Assembly: GCF_001884735.1 (NCBI RefSeq)
Contig: NZ_MJAP01000032.1
Coordinates: 124,001 to 188,000 of the forward strand
Length of the DNA stretch: 64,000 nucleotides
Source of the DNA: Natronohydrobacter thiooxidans
Lineage (GTDB): Bacteria; Pseudomonadota; Alphaproteobacteria; Rhodobacterales; Rhodobacteraceae
Direction: 5' to 3'
Shown: piece after piece, positions 1 through 9,291 of the stretch
Numbering within the stretch: position 1 is the stretch's first letter
Layout: each line of letters begins with the position of its first letter
Program-made: the position numbers and the translations under genes
The notes under the pieces: generated by a model
The model's database searches: none
What the model saw: the letters and a program-made list of their open reading frames with translations, nothing else
What the model was told of the DNA's origin: nothing

Positions 1-1
1 A

Positions 2-1369
2 GGGGCCGCCCCTGTGCTGAATTTCGAGGCCACCATGCTGACGGGGCTGGCCCGCGATGGCGGGCTCTATCTGCCCGAGCATGTGCCCCCCATGACGCAG
101 GCGGAAATCGCAGCGCTTGCCGGGCTCAGCTATGAAGAGCAGGCCTATGTCATCATGCGTCCCTTCATCGGCGACACATTCGATGATGACGAATTCCGCG
201 GGCTGATCGCGCGGGCCTATGCCGGTTTCGGCCATCCCGCCCGCGCGCCATTGAAGCAACTGGCAAGCAATCACTTCCTGCTGGAGCTGTTCCACGGCCC
301 GACGCTCGCGTTCAAGGATTTCGCGATGCAACTGATCGGCCAGTTGTTTCAGGCCGCCCTTGCCCGGTCGGGGGAGCGTGTGACCATCGTCGGCGCGACC
401 TCGGGCGATACCGGCTCGGCGGCGATCGAGGCGTTTCGCGGGCTGGAAAATGTCGATGTGTTCATCCTCTATCCGCATGGCCGCGTCTCCGAGGTGCAGC
501 GCCGCCAGATGACCACGCCGGAGGATGCGAATGTCCATGCGCTGGCGGTTGATGGCGATTTCGACACCTGTCAGGCGCTGGTCAAGGATATGTTCAACGA
601 TTTCTCCTTCCGCGACGAGGTGCGTCTGGCCGGGGTCAATTCGATCAACTGGGCGCGGGTTCTGGCGCAGGTGGTCTATTTCTTCTCTTCCGCCGTCAGT
701 CTGGGCGCCCCGTACCGCCCGGTCAGCTTCACCGTGCCCACCGGCAATTTCGGCGACATCTTCGCAGGCTATATCGCGCGGGCGATGGGTCTGCCGGTCG
801 AGAAACTGGTGGTGGCCACGAATCAGAATGACATCCTGCACCGGGCGCTCAGCTCGGGCGGCTATGTCACAGATGGCGTGAAGCCCTCGATCAGCCCCTC
901 GATGGATATTCAGGTCAGTTCCAATTTCGAGCGTGTGCTGTTTGACGCTTACGGCCGCGACGGGTCGGCCGTGGCGCAGGTCATGGATGAGTTGAAAGCG
1001 AGTGGCGGCTTCCAGATCAGCCAGGGCGCGCTGGAATATCTGCGCGAGGCTTTCACTTCGGGCCGCTGCTCGGAAGATGAGACCTCGGCCACGATTGCCC
1101 GGCTGGCGGCGCAAACCGCCGAAACGCTCTGCCCGCATAGCGCCGTGGGCGTGCATGTCGCCGAATCGCATCTCTCCGCCACGCCGATGATCACGCTTGC
1201 GACCGCGCATCCCGCGAAATTCCCTGATGCGGTCGAGGCCGCGACCGGCACGCGCCCCGCGCTGCCCGAGCGCATGGCCGATCTCTTTGACCGCCCCGAG
1301 CGCGTGACGCGTCTGCCGAATGATCTGGCCGCGGTTGAGTCGCATATCCGCGGGGCGATCCGCGCATGA
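2..1369 (+). CDS. thrC: threonine synthase, 5' end outside the window
   Basis: Converts O-phospho-L-homoserine to threonine using PLP, the last step of threonine synthesis. The frame is open from base 2 and reads GAAPVLNFEATML, so the GTG at 14 is internal and the true start lies upstream. The motif HGPTLAFKDFAMQ carries the PLP lysine (codon 314-316); SGDTGSAA and the glycine-rich TGNFGD segment are the phosphate-binding loops of fold-type II PLP enzymes. About 455 residues are visible, near the usual 460-470. The stop overlaps the next ATG by 4 bases (ATGA), suggesting translational coupling with the M16 peptidase. Confidence 0.95.
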   Translation, partial: GAAPVLNFEATMLTGLARDGGLYLPEHVPPMTQAEIAALAGLSYEEQAYVIMRPFIGDTFDDDEFRGLIARAYAGFGHPARAPLKQLASNHFLLELFHGPTLAFKDFAMQLIGQLFQAALARSGERVTIVGATSGDTGSAAIEAFRGLENVDVFILYPHGRVSEVQRRQMTTPEDANVHALAVDGDFDTCQALVKDMFNDFSFRDEVRLAGVNSINWARVLAQVVYFFSSAVSLGAPYRPVSFTVPTGNFGDIFAGYIARAMGLPVEKLVVATNQNDILHRALSSGGYVTDGVKPSISPSMDIQVSSNFERVLFDAYGRDGSAVAQVMDELKASGGFQISQGALEYLREAFTSGRCSEDETSATIARLAAQTAETLCPHSAVGVHVAESHLSATPMITLATAHPAKFPDAVEAATGTRPALPERMADLFDRPERVTRLPNDLAAVESHIRGAIRA

Positions 1370-2628
1370 GCGTTCAGGTCACGACCCTGCCCAACGGGTT
1401 TCGCATCGTCTCGGAACATATGCCCGGGTTGCAATCCGCGACCGTCGGCATCTGGATCGAGGCCGGCGCGCGCCATGAGGCCGAAGATCAGAACGGGGTC
1501 GCGCATTTCCTCGAACATATGGCCTTCAAGGGTACGGCGAGGCGCTCTGCACTTCAGATCGCCGAGGAAATCGAGGATGTGGGCGGCTATATCAACGCCT
1601 ATACCTCGCGCGAGATGACCGCCTATTACGCGCGCATCCTCAAGCCCGATGTGGCGCTGGCGCTCGATGTGCTGGCCGATATCGTGCTGAACCCGGCCTT
1701 TGAAGCCCGCGAGATCGAGGTCGAGCGCGGCGTGATCCTGCAGGAGATCGGTCAGGCTCTCGATACGCCCGATGATATCATCTTCGACTGGCTGCAGGAA
1801 ACCGCGTATCCCAGCCAGCCCATCGGGCGCTCGATCCTTGGCCCCTCTGCGCGGGTCTCGGGCTTCGCTGAAGGGGATCTGCGCCGTTTTGTGGGCGATC
1901 ACTATGGCCCCGGGCAGATGATCCTTGCTGCGGCAGGGGCGGTTGACCATGACGCGCTGGTGCGTATGGCCGAAGGGCTGTTCGGGCATCTGGCCGCGAA
2001 ACCTGTCCGCCCCGCAGATGCCGCGCGGTTCCACAATGGCGAGCGGCGTGAGGATCGTTCGCTGGAACAGGCGCATTTCGCCCTCGCGCTGGAAGCCCCC
2101 GATTACCGTTCCGAGGATTTCTATACCTCGCAGGTCTTCGCCAATGCGCTGGGGGGGGGCATGTCCTCGCGGCTGTTCCAGCGCCTGCGCGAGGATCGCG
2201 GGCTGTGCTACACAGTATTCGCCCAGTCGGGCGCCTATTTCGACACTGGCATGATCACGATCTATGCGGGCACCGGGGCCGATGAGGTGGGCGAACTGGC
2301 GGAGTTGACCATCGACGAGTTGAAACGCGCCGCCGAAGATATGTCTGATGCCGAAGTCGCCCGCGCCTGCGCGCAGATGAAGGCTGGGCTCCTGATGGGG
2401 CTGGAAAGCCCGTCATCGCGCGCCGAACGTCTGGCGAAACTCTTGTCGATCTGGGGGCGCGTGCCGGATCTGTCCGAGGCCATCGCGCGGATCGACGCGG
2501 TGAACACGGCAGGCGTGCGCGCCCATGCGCAGGGCTTGCTCGGCCAGAGCAGCATGGCTCTGGCGCTTTATGGCCCGATCGCGCGCGCGCCGCGTCTGCT
2601 GCATCTGAGCGAAAGGCTGGCCGCCTGA
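1366..2628 (+). CDS. M16 family zinc peptidase (pitrilysin / processing-peptidase type)
   Basis: A 420-residue single-chain M16B peptidase resembling the mitochondrial processing peptidase beta subunit. The inverted zinc motif HxxEH is visible as HFLEH at residues 47-51, and the downstream EVERGVILQEI helix (about 117-128) supplies the third ligand. The C-terminal half carries the second, inactive M16 domain with a GGGMSSRLFQRLRE segment. No signal peptide is seen, so it is predicted cytoplasmic. It is translationally coupled to thrC upstream and to the acetyltransferase downstream (TGATG). The thrC-M16-GNAT order is common in Rhodobacterales; the substrate is unknown. Confidence 0.93.
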   Translation: MSVQVTTLPNGFRIVSEHMPGLQSATVGIWIEAGARHEAEDQNGVAHFLEHMAFKGTARRSALQIAEEIEDVGGYINAYTSREMTAYYARILKPDVALALDVLADIVLNPAFEAREIEVERGVILQEIGQALDTPDDIIFDWLQETAYPSQPIGRSILGPSARVSGFAEGDLRRFVGDHYGPGQMILAAAGAVDHDALVRMAEGLFGHLAAKPVRPADAARFHNGERREDRSLEQAHFALALEAPDYRSEDFYTSQVFANALGGGMSSRLFQRLREDRGLCYTVFAQSGAYFDTGMITIYAGTGADEVGELAELTIDELKRAAEDMSDAEVARACAQMKAGLLMGLESPSSRAERLAKLLSIWGRVPDLSEAIARIDAVNTAGVRAHAQGLLGQSSMALALYGPIARAPRLLHLSERLAA

Positions 2629-3215
2629 TGCTGGGGCTGCGCGGCAAGCTGCGGCTTGAGGCCGAGCGCCTCTATCTGCGCCTGCCGCAGCACAGCGATT
2701 TCCGGGAATGGTCCGATCTGCGCCGTCTGTCGGCAGGGTTTCTCACACCATGGGAGCCCACATGGTCCGACGATCACCTGACGCGCCGCGCCTTCACCAA
2801 TCGCGTCAGCTGGGCCACGCGCTGCTACAAGGCCGACACGGCGCTGCCGCTCTTCATCTTCCGTCGCGATGATGAGGCGCTGGTGGGCGCGATCACCCTC
2901 GACAATATCCGGCGCGGCCCGGCGCAGGCGGGGACTCTGGGCTACTGGGTCGGTGCCCCCTATGCAAGGCAGGGCTATATGCGCGAGGCCATCGGGGTGA
3001 TCGTGCATCATGCCTTCAGCGTGATGGATCTGTCGCGGATCGAAGCCGCCTGCCTGCCCGAGAATGAAGCCTCGCGCGCGGTGCTGGAACGGGCCGGGTT
3101 CAAATATGAGGGCGTCGCGCAAAGCTATCTGCAGATCAACGGGCGCTGGCGCAATCATGTGCTCTATGCCAATCTGCGGCTGGACCGGCGCGGACGCACG
3201 GATGCGGGCCGATAG
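2628..3215 (+). CDS. GNAT acetyltransferase, RimJ/RimL-like
   Basis: A 195-residue GNAT-family N-acetyltransferase of the ribosomal-protein-alanine type. It has the typical start LEAERLYLRLPQ, the core strand YWVGAPYARQGYMREAI with the Q/R-x-x-G-x-G/A acetyl-CoA loop, and the RIEAACLPENEASRAVLERAGF signature of RimJ/RimL relatives. The start ATG overlaps the M16 stop by one base. It probably acetylates a protein N-terminus or a small molecule; the target cannot be read from sequence. It ends just before a perfect 42-bp palindrome. Confidence 0.88.
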   Translation: MLGLRGKLRLEAERLYLRLPQHSDFREWSDLRRLSAGFLTPWEPTWSDDHLTRRAFTNRVSWATRCYKADTALPLFIFRRDDEALVGAITLDNIRRGPAQAGTLGYWVGAPYARQGYMREAIGVIVHHAFSVMDLSRIEAACLPENEASRAVLERAGFKYEGVAQSYLQINGRWRNHVLYANLRLDRRGRTDAGR

Positions 3216-3220
3216 CACGC

Positions 3221-3262
3221 AGGGGCGCGGGCGCAGCAGGCGCCTGCTGCGCCCGCGCCCCT
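3221..3262. repeat. perfect 42-bp palindrome
   Basis: Bases 3221-3241 are the exact reverse complement of 3242-3262, with AGGGGCGCGGGCGCAGCAGG forming most of one arm. It lies between the stop of the acetyltransferase (3215) and the ribosome binding site of the next gene (about 3267). As RNA it would form an extremely stable GC hairpin. No T-run follows, so it could be an intercistronic attenuator, an mRNA-stability element or a protein site rather than a classical terminator. Confidence 0.85.
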
Positions 3263-3279
3263 GACCGGAGGGGACCAAG

Positions 3280-4713
3280 ATGATACTGCGCGACTGCGAT
3301 TCCGAATTTCTGGACAGGCTGGCAGCGATCCTGCCGCAAGGCGCGCTCCTGCCGCCCGCGCCGCGCTATCTGGAGGAACCGCGCGGGCGCTGGCAGGGCC
3401 GGGCAGGGGCCGTGGCGCTGCCGCGCAGCGTGGATGAGGTCGCGGCGATCCTGCGCACCTGCAATAGTGCCGGTGTGGGCGTTGTGCCCTATGGCGGCGG
3501 CACCGGGCTGGTGGGTGGGCAGATCAGCGCGGAAGGGCCAGTGCCGCTGATCCTGTCGCTGGAACGGATGCAGGCCATTCGCGCAAGCTACCCGTCCGAG
3601 AATGTGCTTGTGGTCGAAGCGGGCGCAGTCCTCGCCGATGTCCAGCGCGCGGCGGCAGGTGCGGGGCGGCTCTTCCCGCTCTCGCTGGCCTCGGAAGGAT
3701 CGGCGCGGATCGGCGGGTTGCTCGCAACCAATGCGGGCGGCGTGAATGTGCTGCGCTACGGCAATGCCCGCGATCTGGTGCTGGGGCTGGAAGTGGTGCT
3801 GGCCGACGGGCGCATCTGGAACGGGCTGAAGCGGCTGCGCAAGGACAATACCGGCTATGATCTGCGCCATCTGATGATCGGATCCGAGGGCACGCTGGGG
3901 GTGATCACGGCAGCCAGTCTGCGGCTTGTGCCGCGCCCGGCGCGCGAGGGCGCGGCGCTGATGGTGATTGAGAGCCCTGAGGCGGCGCTGCGGCTCCTGG
4001 CATTGGCGCAGGCGCGTCTGGGGGATGCGATTCAGGCTTTCGAGCTGATCAGCGGCGCGGGTCTGGCCTTTCTGGCGGAAACCATGCCGCAGATCCGCCA
4101 GCCCTTTTCGCAGGCGCCTGACTGGATGGTGCTGATCGATCTGGGCCTGCCCAAGGCGATGGCCCCCGAAGACGCGCTGGAGGCGCTCTTTGCCGAGGCT
4201 TTCGAGGCCGGGCTGGTGCAGGATGGCGTGATCGCGGCAAGCCTCGCGCAGCGCACCGAGTTCTGGGCCTTGCGCGAATCCATCCCCGAGGCCAATCGCC
4301 GGATCGGGGCGATTTCCAGCCATGACATCTCGCTGCCGCTGTCAGAGATCGCCGCCTTCATCACCCGCGCAGGGCAGGCGCTTGCGCAGATCAGTGACTA
4401 CCGCATCAACTGTTTCGGCCATCTGGGCGATGGCAATCTGCATTACAATATCTTCCCCCTGCCGGGCCGCAGCCGCGCGGATCACGCGCAGGAACGCGAC
4501 GCGATCAAGACTTACGTGCATGATCTGGTGCAGGAATTCGGCGGCTCGGTCAGCGCCGAACACGGGATCGGGCGGCTGAAAACCGGCGATCTGATCCGCT
4601 ATGGCGATCCGGTGAAACTGGCGGCGATGCGCGCCATCAAACAGGCGCTCGACCCGCGCGGCATCCTCAACCCGGGTGCCGTGCTAGCCGATGGCGAAAT
4701 GCAGCGCGAATAG
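3280..4713 (+). CDS. FAD-binding oxidase, GlcD / D-2-hydroxyacid dehydrogenase type
   Basis: A 477-residue flavoprotein of the FAD-linked oxidase family (GlcD, D-lactate and D-2-hydroxyglutarate dehydrogenases). The PCMH-type FAD domain includes VVPYGGGTGLVGG, the pyrophosphate-contacting IGGLLATNAGG and GSEGTLGVITAASLRL. The C-terminal cap has CFGHLGDGNLHYN (metal/substrate site) and the family ending SAEHGIGRLK...LDPRGILNPG. The start has a strong GGAGGGG ribosome binding site. The 3' end overlaps the convergent azlD gene by about 30 bases. The exact substrate cannot be assigned: glycolate, D-lactate and D-2-hydroxyglutarate are all possible. Confidence 0.9.
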   Translation: MILRDCDSEFLDRLAAILPQGALLPPAPRYLEEPRGRWQGRAGAVALPRSVDEVAAILRTCNSAGVGVVPYGGGTGLVGGQISAEGPVPLILSLERMQAIRASYPSENVLVVEAGAVLADVQRAAAGAGRLFPLSLASEGSARIGGLLATNAGGVNVLRYGNARDLVLGLEVVLADGRIWNGLKRLRKDNTGYDLRHLMIGSEGTLGVITAASLRLVPRPAREGAALMVIESPEAALRLLALAQARLGDAIQAFELISGAGLAFLAETMPQIRQPFSQAPDWMVLIDLGLPKAMAPEDALEALFAEAFEAGLVQDGVIAASLAQRTEFWALRESIPEANRRIGAISSHDISLPLSEIAAFITRAGQALAQISDYRINCFGHLGDGNLHYNIFPLPGRSRADHAQERDAIKTYVHDLVQEFGGSVSAEHGIGRLKTGDLIRYGDPVKLAAMRAIKQALDPRGILNPGAVLADGEMQRE

Positions 4714-5013
4714 CACCGCCGCGCCGCCAAAAATCGTCAGCGTCGCGTTCTTCGTCCAGAGGCTGATCGCAATCGTCGCCAGCGCCGCCCCCAGCCGCAC
4801 CGGATCGAGCGCGCCGCCTGTGGCCTGCGGAAACAGGATCAGGGGCGTGATCATGCCCGGCATGATCGCGACCGCCGTGTAGCGCAGATGGCGCAGCACC
4901 CATTCGGGCAGATCGCGCCCCCCGATCAGGCCCAGAAACGAGAGCCGCAGCAGGTAAGAGCCCAGCCCCAGCCCGATGATGATGATCCAGATCTGCGCTG
5001 TCGTGAAACTCAT
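4684..5013 (-). CDS. azlD: AzlD family branched-chain amino acid exporter subunit
   Basis: A 109-residue protein with about four hydrophobic helices, the small partner of AzlC in a two-component amino-acid efflux system. Family-typical features are the N-terminal WIIIIGLGLGSYLLRLSFL and RYTAVAIMPGMI. Its start overlaps the azlC stop by 4 bases, so the two subunits are translated together. Its 3' end overlaps the end of the convergent oxidase gene. The substrate (branched-chain amino acids or analogues) is inferred from the family. Confidence 0.88.
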   Translation of the reverse strand: MSFTTAQIWIIIIGLGLGSYLLRLSFLGLIGGRDLPEWVLRHLRYTAVAIMPGMITPLILFPQATGGALDPVRLGAALATIAISLWTKNATLTIFGGAAVLFALHFAIG

Positions 5014-5720
5014 GGCGCGCGCCTCGCGCTCATGCGGCGCTCGACCTCGGCCCCGGTCATCATCGCCAGCAGGGCCGCGACCAGCAGCCCCAGATTGAAG
5101 GGCAGAAAGGCAAAGACCAGCACGCCAAGGATCGAGACCAGCGCCGCCGCCACATGGGCGAGGCTGCGCAGCATCGGCACGATCAGCGCCAGAAAAGTGA
5201 TCGGCACCGCGAAATCAATCGGCAGACCGGCCGGGATATTGGCACCGAGCGCCGCCCCCGCCCAGGTCGCCAGATACCAGGGCGGCACGACCGGGGCCGC
5301 CACACCCACGAAATAGGCCAGCTTCTGCGCGGGCGTCATTTCCGGGCGCTGGTCATATTTCAGGATCGAGGCGGCATAGACCTGATCCACCATCACATAG
5401 GAAATCAGCCCGCGTTTCCACCAGCTTACCTGCCCCAGATGCGGCGCGAGCGAGGCCGAATACATCGCCATGCGCAGATTGACCGCCAATGACGCGGCCA
5501 GCACGATCAGCACCGGCGCATTCTCGACCATCATCTGCAGCGCCACGAATTGCGCGGCGCCCGCGATCACCAGCACCGAAAACCCCATGATCTGCGCGAT
5601 ATTCAGCCCCACTTCGGTCGCGACCACGCCGAAGACCGCGCCGAAAGGCACGATCACAAGAATGAAGGGCGCACCATCGCGGAAGCCCTGCCAGAAGTCG
5701 CGGGAGAGGGGCGTCGTCAT
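5010..5720 (-). CDS. azlC: AzlC family branched-chain amino acid exporter, large subunit
   Basis: A 236-residue inner-membrane protein with the AzlC signature near the N-terminus (FWQGFRDGAPF, PFGAVFGVVATEVGL) and several hydrophobic segments. The ATG at 5720 is chosen because AGAAAGG lies 9 bases upstream; an ATG at 5726 is too close to that site, and the longer open frame to 5771 has no start support. It pairs with AzlD. Known homologues export branched-chain amino acids or azaleucine. No regulator gene is adjacent. Confidence 0.88.
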   Translation of the reverse strand: MTTPLSRDFWQGFRDGAPFILVIVPFGAVFGVVATEVGLNIAQIMGFSVLVIAGAAQFVALQMMVENAPVLIVLAASLAVNLRMAMYSASLAPHLGQVSWWKRGLISYVMVDQVYAASILKYDQRPEMTPAQKLAYFVGVAAPVVPPWYLATWAGAALGANIPAGLPIDFAVPITFLALIVPMLRSLAHVAAALVSILGVLVFAFLPFNLGLLVAALLAMMTGAEVERRMSARRAP

Positions 5721-5871
5721 GAGCATCGGCCTTTCTGGGTCAGGGCAAGGGGCCGTCGGCCCTGTCGCCATCCTATCTCTGGGCGATCAAGCGCCCCGAG
5801 AGGTTTTGTTGCAAGATGAAGCCGGGGCCGATCAGATGCAATGGGATCCGCGCCGCGCCGCAATGGCGGGC

Positions 5872-6789
5872 TCAGCGCGAGAAAACGCCCGAAACCCGGC
5901 CCAGCAGCATGAAGGCGCGGGCGGTGCGCGTATCCGAGAAAGCCGTGATCTGGCTGTCATCGGCCTGTGCTTCCATCTGGGCAAACACCCGGTCGAATTC
6001 GCGCAGGAAGAGATGCACGGCGGCGCGAAACTCGGGGTCCGAGCGCATCCGCCCCGAGGTAATGGCCAGACACGACCGGTCCCGGATCCCGCCCAGGGGC
6101 GCGATCAGCGCGCCGCGCGTGCCATGGGCGAAGGCACGCCAGAATTCGGGCCGCGCGCGGTCGGGGCGCAGGTCATCCATATAGATGCCTTCCTGCGCCA
6201 GCCGCGTCAGCACATCCTGCGCCGCCCGGATCAGTGGCGAGAGGCGTGGATCGGCCAGCGCCACCCGCATCGCGGCAAAACCCGCCGCGTCATGTTCATT
6301 CTCGGGAAAGTTCAGCGCGCGGATCAGCTCATCCGTTGCGGGCAGGGCACCAAGGGCGCGGTTCTCGCCCTCGGAAAACATGGCCGACTGTTCGGGCAGC
6401 ACGGGCGCCGGGGCCGTCGCCTCGGGCCGCCTCCGCTGCGAGAAGAACATCGCAAGTTCAGTTTCCGCCTCGGCCTGCGCGGCCTTGAGATCGCTCAGCG
6501 CGCCCGCCGCCTCAACGGGGGCCGTGGCGGTGCCGGTCTCGCGCTGCAGAAGCGACTGGCGCAGCTCGTCGATACTGCCCTGCAGATGGCGCGTCTCATG
6601 GCTGAGTGACCAAGTGGCCGCCGCCACCAGCAGCCCCAGCGTGATCACCACCGCCGGCATGAAACAGGCCAGCGTCAGGGCTGCCAGCGTCAGCGGATCC
6701 ATCGTCTCGAAATCTGCCAGCGCCGCGAAACCAAGCCCGGCGGCAATCCACAGCAGCAGCCCCAAGACCCGCGCCACGCGCGGATCCAT
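5872..6789 (-). CDS. membrane-anchored coiled-coil protein of unknown function
   Basis: A 305-residue protein starting MDPRVARVLGLLLW. Two hydrophobic helices fill residues 8-60, followed by a charged, probably coiled-coil stretch (ETRHLQGSIDELRQSLLQRE) and a cytoplasmic C-terminal domain with VLTRLAQEGIYMDDL and EFRAAVHLFLREFDRVF. The frame is open upstream into greA, but ATG 6789 gives a sensible N-terminus just after the greA stop (40 bases). Probably co-transcribed with greA. No known domain is recognised; similar proteins appear in Rhodobacterales near greA, from memory rather than a search. Confidence 0.75.
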   Translation of the reverse strand: MDPRVARVLGLLLWIAAGLGFAALADFETMDPLTLAALTLACFMPAVVITLGLLVAAATWSLSHETRHLQGSIDELRQSLLQRETGTATAPVEAAGALSDLKAAQAEAETELAMFFSQRRRPEATAPAPVLPEQSAMFSEGENRALGALPATDELIRALNFPENEHDAAGFAAMRVALADPRLSPLIRAAQDVLTRLAQEGIYMDDLRPDRARPEFWRAFAHGTRGALIAPLGGIRDRSCLAITSGRMRSDPEFRAAVHLFLREFDRVFAQMEAQADDSQITAFSDTRTARAFMLLGRVSGVFSR

Positions 6790-6829
6790 GCCCCGCGCGG
6801 CGCGGCCAGCGGGGGCACCGCCCCCCGCG

Positions 6830-7300
6830 TCAGATATAGCGGATCGAGAGGATCTCATAGCTGCGCGCCCCGCCCGGTGTCTGCACTTCGACACTGTCGC
6901 CCTCGTCTTTGCCGATCAGGGCGCGGGCAAGGGGGGATTTCAGGTTCAGAAGGCCCTTTTCCAGATCGGCCTCGGGTTCGCCCACAATCTGGAATTTGCG
7001 CTCTTCCTCGGTATCCTCGTCAACCAACGTGACGGTCGCGCCGAATTTCACTGCGCCCGAAAGCTTCGCCGGGTCAATCACTTCTGCGCGCGACAGGATG
7101 GATTCAAGCTCCTTGATCCGCCCCTCGATGAAGCTCTGCTTCTCGCGGGCGGCGTGATATTCGGCATTCTCCGACAGGTCGCCATGTTCCCGCGCTTCGG
7201 CAATGGCGCGGATGATGGCCGGACGCTCCTCGGATTTGAGCTTTTTCAGTTCGGTATCCAGCATGTGCTGACCGGCGCGGGTCAGGGGCAGTTTTTCCAT
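6830..7300 (-). CDS. greA: transcription elongation factor GreA
   Basis: A 156-residue protein, the normal GreA length. It inserts its coiled coil into the RNA polymerase secondary channel and stimulates cleavage of backtracked RNA. The family pattern is clear: [10 protein letters not shown] start, tip acidic residues in [18 protein letters not shown], and the FKBP-like C-terminal domain with [20 protein letters not shown]. Transcribed away from ETF-QO; the 249-bp gap between them holds both promoters. Confidence 0.97.
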   Translation of the reverse strand: MEKLPLTRAGQHMLDTELKKLKSEERPAIIRAIAEAREHGDLSENAEYHAAREKQSFIEGRIKELESILSRAEVIDPAKLSGAVKFGATVTLVDEDTEEERKFQIVGEPEADLEKGLLNLKSPLARALIGKDEGDSVEVQTPGGARSYEILSIRYI

Positions 7301-7464
7301 GTCTCGTCCCTACAGAAGTAAAAAGACCGCCCTCGGCGGGACCGGGGCTGTCTTTTGCGTTCACACCATCTGAGCGCACACGGATGCGGATTGCAAGGGG
7401 AATGACGCATCAGCCAAGATTGCGGCGCAAGGTCGCGATCTGATGCTGCGACGCCGCGTCTGGA

Positions 7465-7492
7465 TTGACCTTGCGCCTTTGGCTGGGATAGG
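7465..7492 (+). promoter_or_regulatory. possible sigma-70 promoter for ETF-QO
   Basis: TTGACC at 7465-7470 and GATAGG at 7487-7492 are separated by 16 bases, about 60 bases before the ETF-QO start at 7550. This is pattern matching only; the -10 box is weak. The same 249-bp intergenic region must also carry the greA promoter, which was not resolved. Confidence 0.3.
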
Positions 7493-7549
7493 GCTGATGC
7501 GCAAGAAAATATCCAACACGCCCTGCCACGCGCAAGAACAGGAGCAGAG

Positions 7550-9196
7550 ATGTCCGAGATTGTCCGCGAAGCGATGGAATATGACGTTGTGATCGTGGGG
7601 GCGGGGCCTGCGGGCCTGTCCGCCGCGATCCGTCTCAAGCAACTGGACAGCGACCTGTCCGTCGTGGTGCTGGAGAAAGGCTCCGAAGTCGGCGCGCATA
7701 TCCTGTCGGGCGCGGTGCTCGATCCGTCGGGCCTTGATGCGCTGATCCCGGACTGGAAGGAACGCGGCGCACCGATCAAGGTCGGCGTCAAGCATGACAA
7801 TTTCTACATGCTGGGCGAGGCGGGCAAATTGCGCGTCCCGAACCTGCCGATGCCGCCCTTGATGAACAATCACGGCAATTACATCGTCTCGATGGCGAAT
7901 GTCTGCCGCTGGATGGCCGAACAGGCCGAGGAACTGGGTGTCGAGATCTTCCCCGGCATGGCGGCCTCTGAACTCGTCTATGACGGCGCGCGGGTGAAAG
8001 GCGTGGTTGCGGGCGAGTTCGGCAAGAACCCCGATGGCACGCCGGGCGATGGCTACGAGCCGGGGATGGAACTGCACGGCAAATATGTGTTCCTGTCGGA
8101 GGGCGTGCGCGGATCGCTGTCCAAGGAAGTGATCGCGAAATACGAATTGTCCAAGGGCAAGGAGCCGCAGAAATTCGGCCTCGGCATGAAGGAAATCTGG
8201 GAGATTGACCCGGAGAAGCACCGCGAAGGCACTGTCACCCATACGATGGGCTGGCCCCTTGGCAAGAATGCGGGCGGCGGCAGCTTCATCTATCATTTCG
8301 AGAACAATCAGGTGCTGGTCGGTTTCGTGGTGCATCTGAATTACCAGAACCCCTATCTTTCGCCCTATCAGGAATTCCAGCGTTTCAAGCATCACCCGAT
8401 GGTCGCGGAACTGCTGAAAGGCGGCAAGCGCGTGGCTTACGGTGCGCGCGCGATCAGCGAGGGCGGCTTTCAGTCGATCCCGAAACTCACCTTCCCCGGC
8501 GGCGCGCTTCTGGGCTGTTCGGCAGGGCTGGTGAATGTGCCGCGCATCAAGGGCAATCACAATGCCATGCTCTCGGGCAAGGCCGCCGCAGAAGCCGCGC
8601 ATGAGGCGATCAAGGCAGGGCGCGAAGGCGATGAACTGACCGCCTATGAAAAGGTCGTGCGCGAAGGCGCGATCGGCAAAGACCTGAAAAAAGTCCGCAA
8701 TGTCAAACCCATGTGGTCGAAATGGGGGCTGATGCCCTCGCTCGCGCTGGGCGGGTTCGATATGTGGACCAACACGCTGGGCTTTTCGCTTTTCGGCACC
8801 ATGTCGCATGGCAAGACCGATGCCGCCGCGACCGGCGAGGCGAAAGATCACCAACCCATCGATTACCCCAAACCCGATGGCGTTCTGTCCTTCGACCGGT
8901 TGACCAATGTGGCCTATTCCTTCACCAACCATGAAGAAAGCCAGCCCGCACACCTGACGCTGAAAGACCCCTCCATCCCGATCAGCGTGAACCTGCCGAA
9001 ATATGCCGAACCCGCGCAGCGCTACTGCCCGGCAGGCGTCTATGAGGTGGTCAGTGAAGAGGGCAAGGATCCGCGCTTCGTGATCAATTTCCAGAATTGC
9101 GTGCATTGCAAGACCTGCGACATCAAGGATCCCAGCCAGAATATCAACTGGGTCACGCCGCAGGGCGGGGATGGGCCGAATTATCCGAATATGTGA
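7550..9196 (+). CDS. electron transfer flavoprotein-ubiquinone oxidoreductase
   Basis: A 548-residue ETF-QO, passing electrons from the electron transfer flavoprotein (fatty acid and amino acid oxidation) to ubiquinone at the inner membrane. The N-terminal FAD Rossmann motif is DVVIVGAGPAGLSAAI; the middle contains the membrane/quinone-binding region with GGFQSIPKLTFPGG; the C-terminus has the 4Fe-4S ferredoxin-like domain with cysteines in RYCPAGVYEV and NCVHCKTCDIKDPSQNI. Length and domain order match the single-chain alphaproteobacterial and mitochondrial enzyme. An AGGAGCAG ribosome binding site precedes the ATG. Confidence 0.97.
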   Translation: MSEIVREAMEYDVVIVGAGPAGLSAAIRLKQLDSDLSVVVLEKGSEVGAHILSGAVLDPSGLDALIPDWKERGAPIKVGVKHDNFYMLGEAGKLRVPNLPMPPLMNNHGNYIVSMANVCRWMAEQAEELGVEIFPGMAASELVYDGARVKGVVAGEFGKNPDGTPGDGYEPGMELHGKYVFLSEGVRGSLSKEVIAKYELSKGKEPQKFGLGMKEIWEIDPEKHREGTVTHTMGWPLGKNAGGGSFIYHFENNQVLVGFVVHLNYQNPYLSPYQEFQRFKHHPMVAELLKGGKRVAYGARAISEGGFQSIPKLTFPGGALLGCSAGLVNVPRIKGNHNAMLSGKAAAEAAHEAIKAGREGDELTAYEKVVREGAIGKDLKKVRNVKPMWSKWGLMPSLALGGFDMWTNTLGFSLFGTMSHGKTDAAATGEAKDHQPIDYPKPDGVLSFDRLTNVAYSFTNHEESQPAHLTLKDPSIPISVNLPKYAEPAQRYCPAGVYEVVSEEGKDPRFVINFQNCVHCKTCDIKDPSQNINWVTPQGGDGPNYPNM

Positions 9197-9291
9197 GCGC
9201 GACACGGGGGAAATTGATCGGCTTGCGATTGCCTCGGCGGCGGGTGCGCCCTAGTCTTGCATCAACCCCAAGCCGATGGAGCCTTTTCGCC

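Noticed and set aside
7361..9205. 614-codon minus-strand open frame
   Set aside because: It mirrors ETF-QO and has the same shadow composition; ETF-QO has clear motifs on the other strand.
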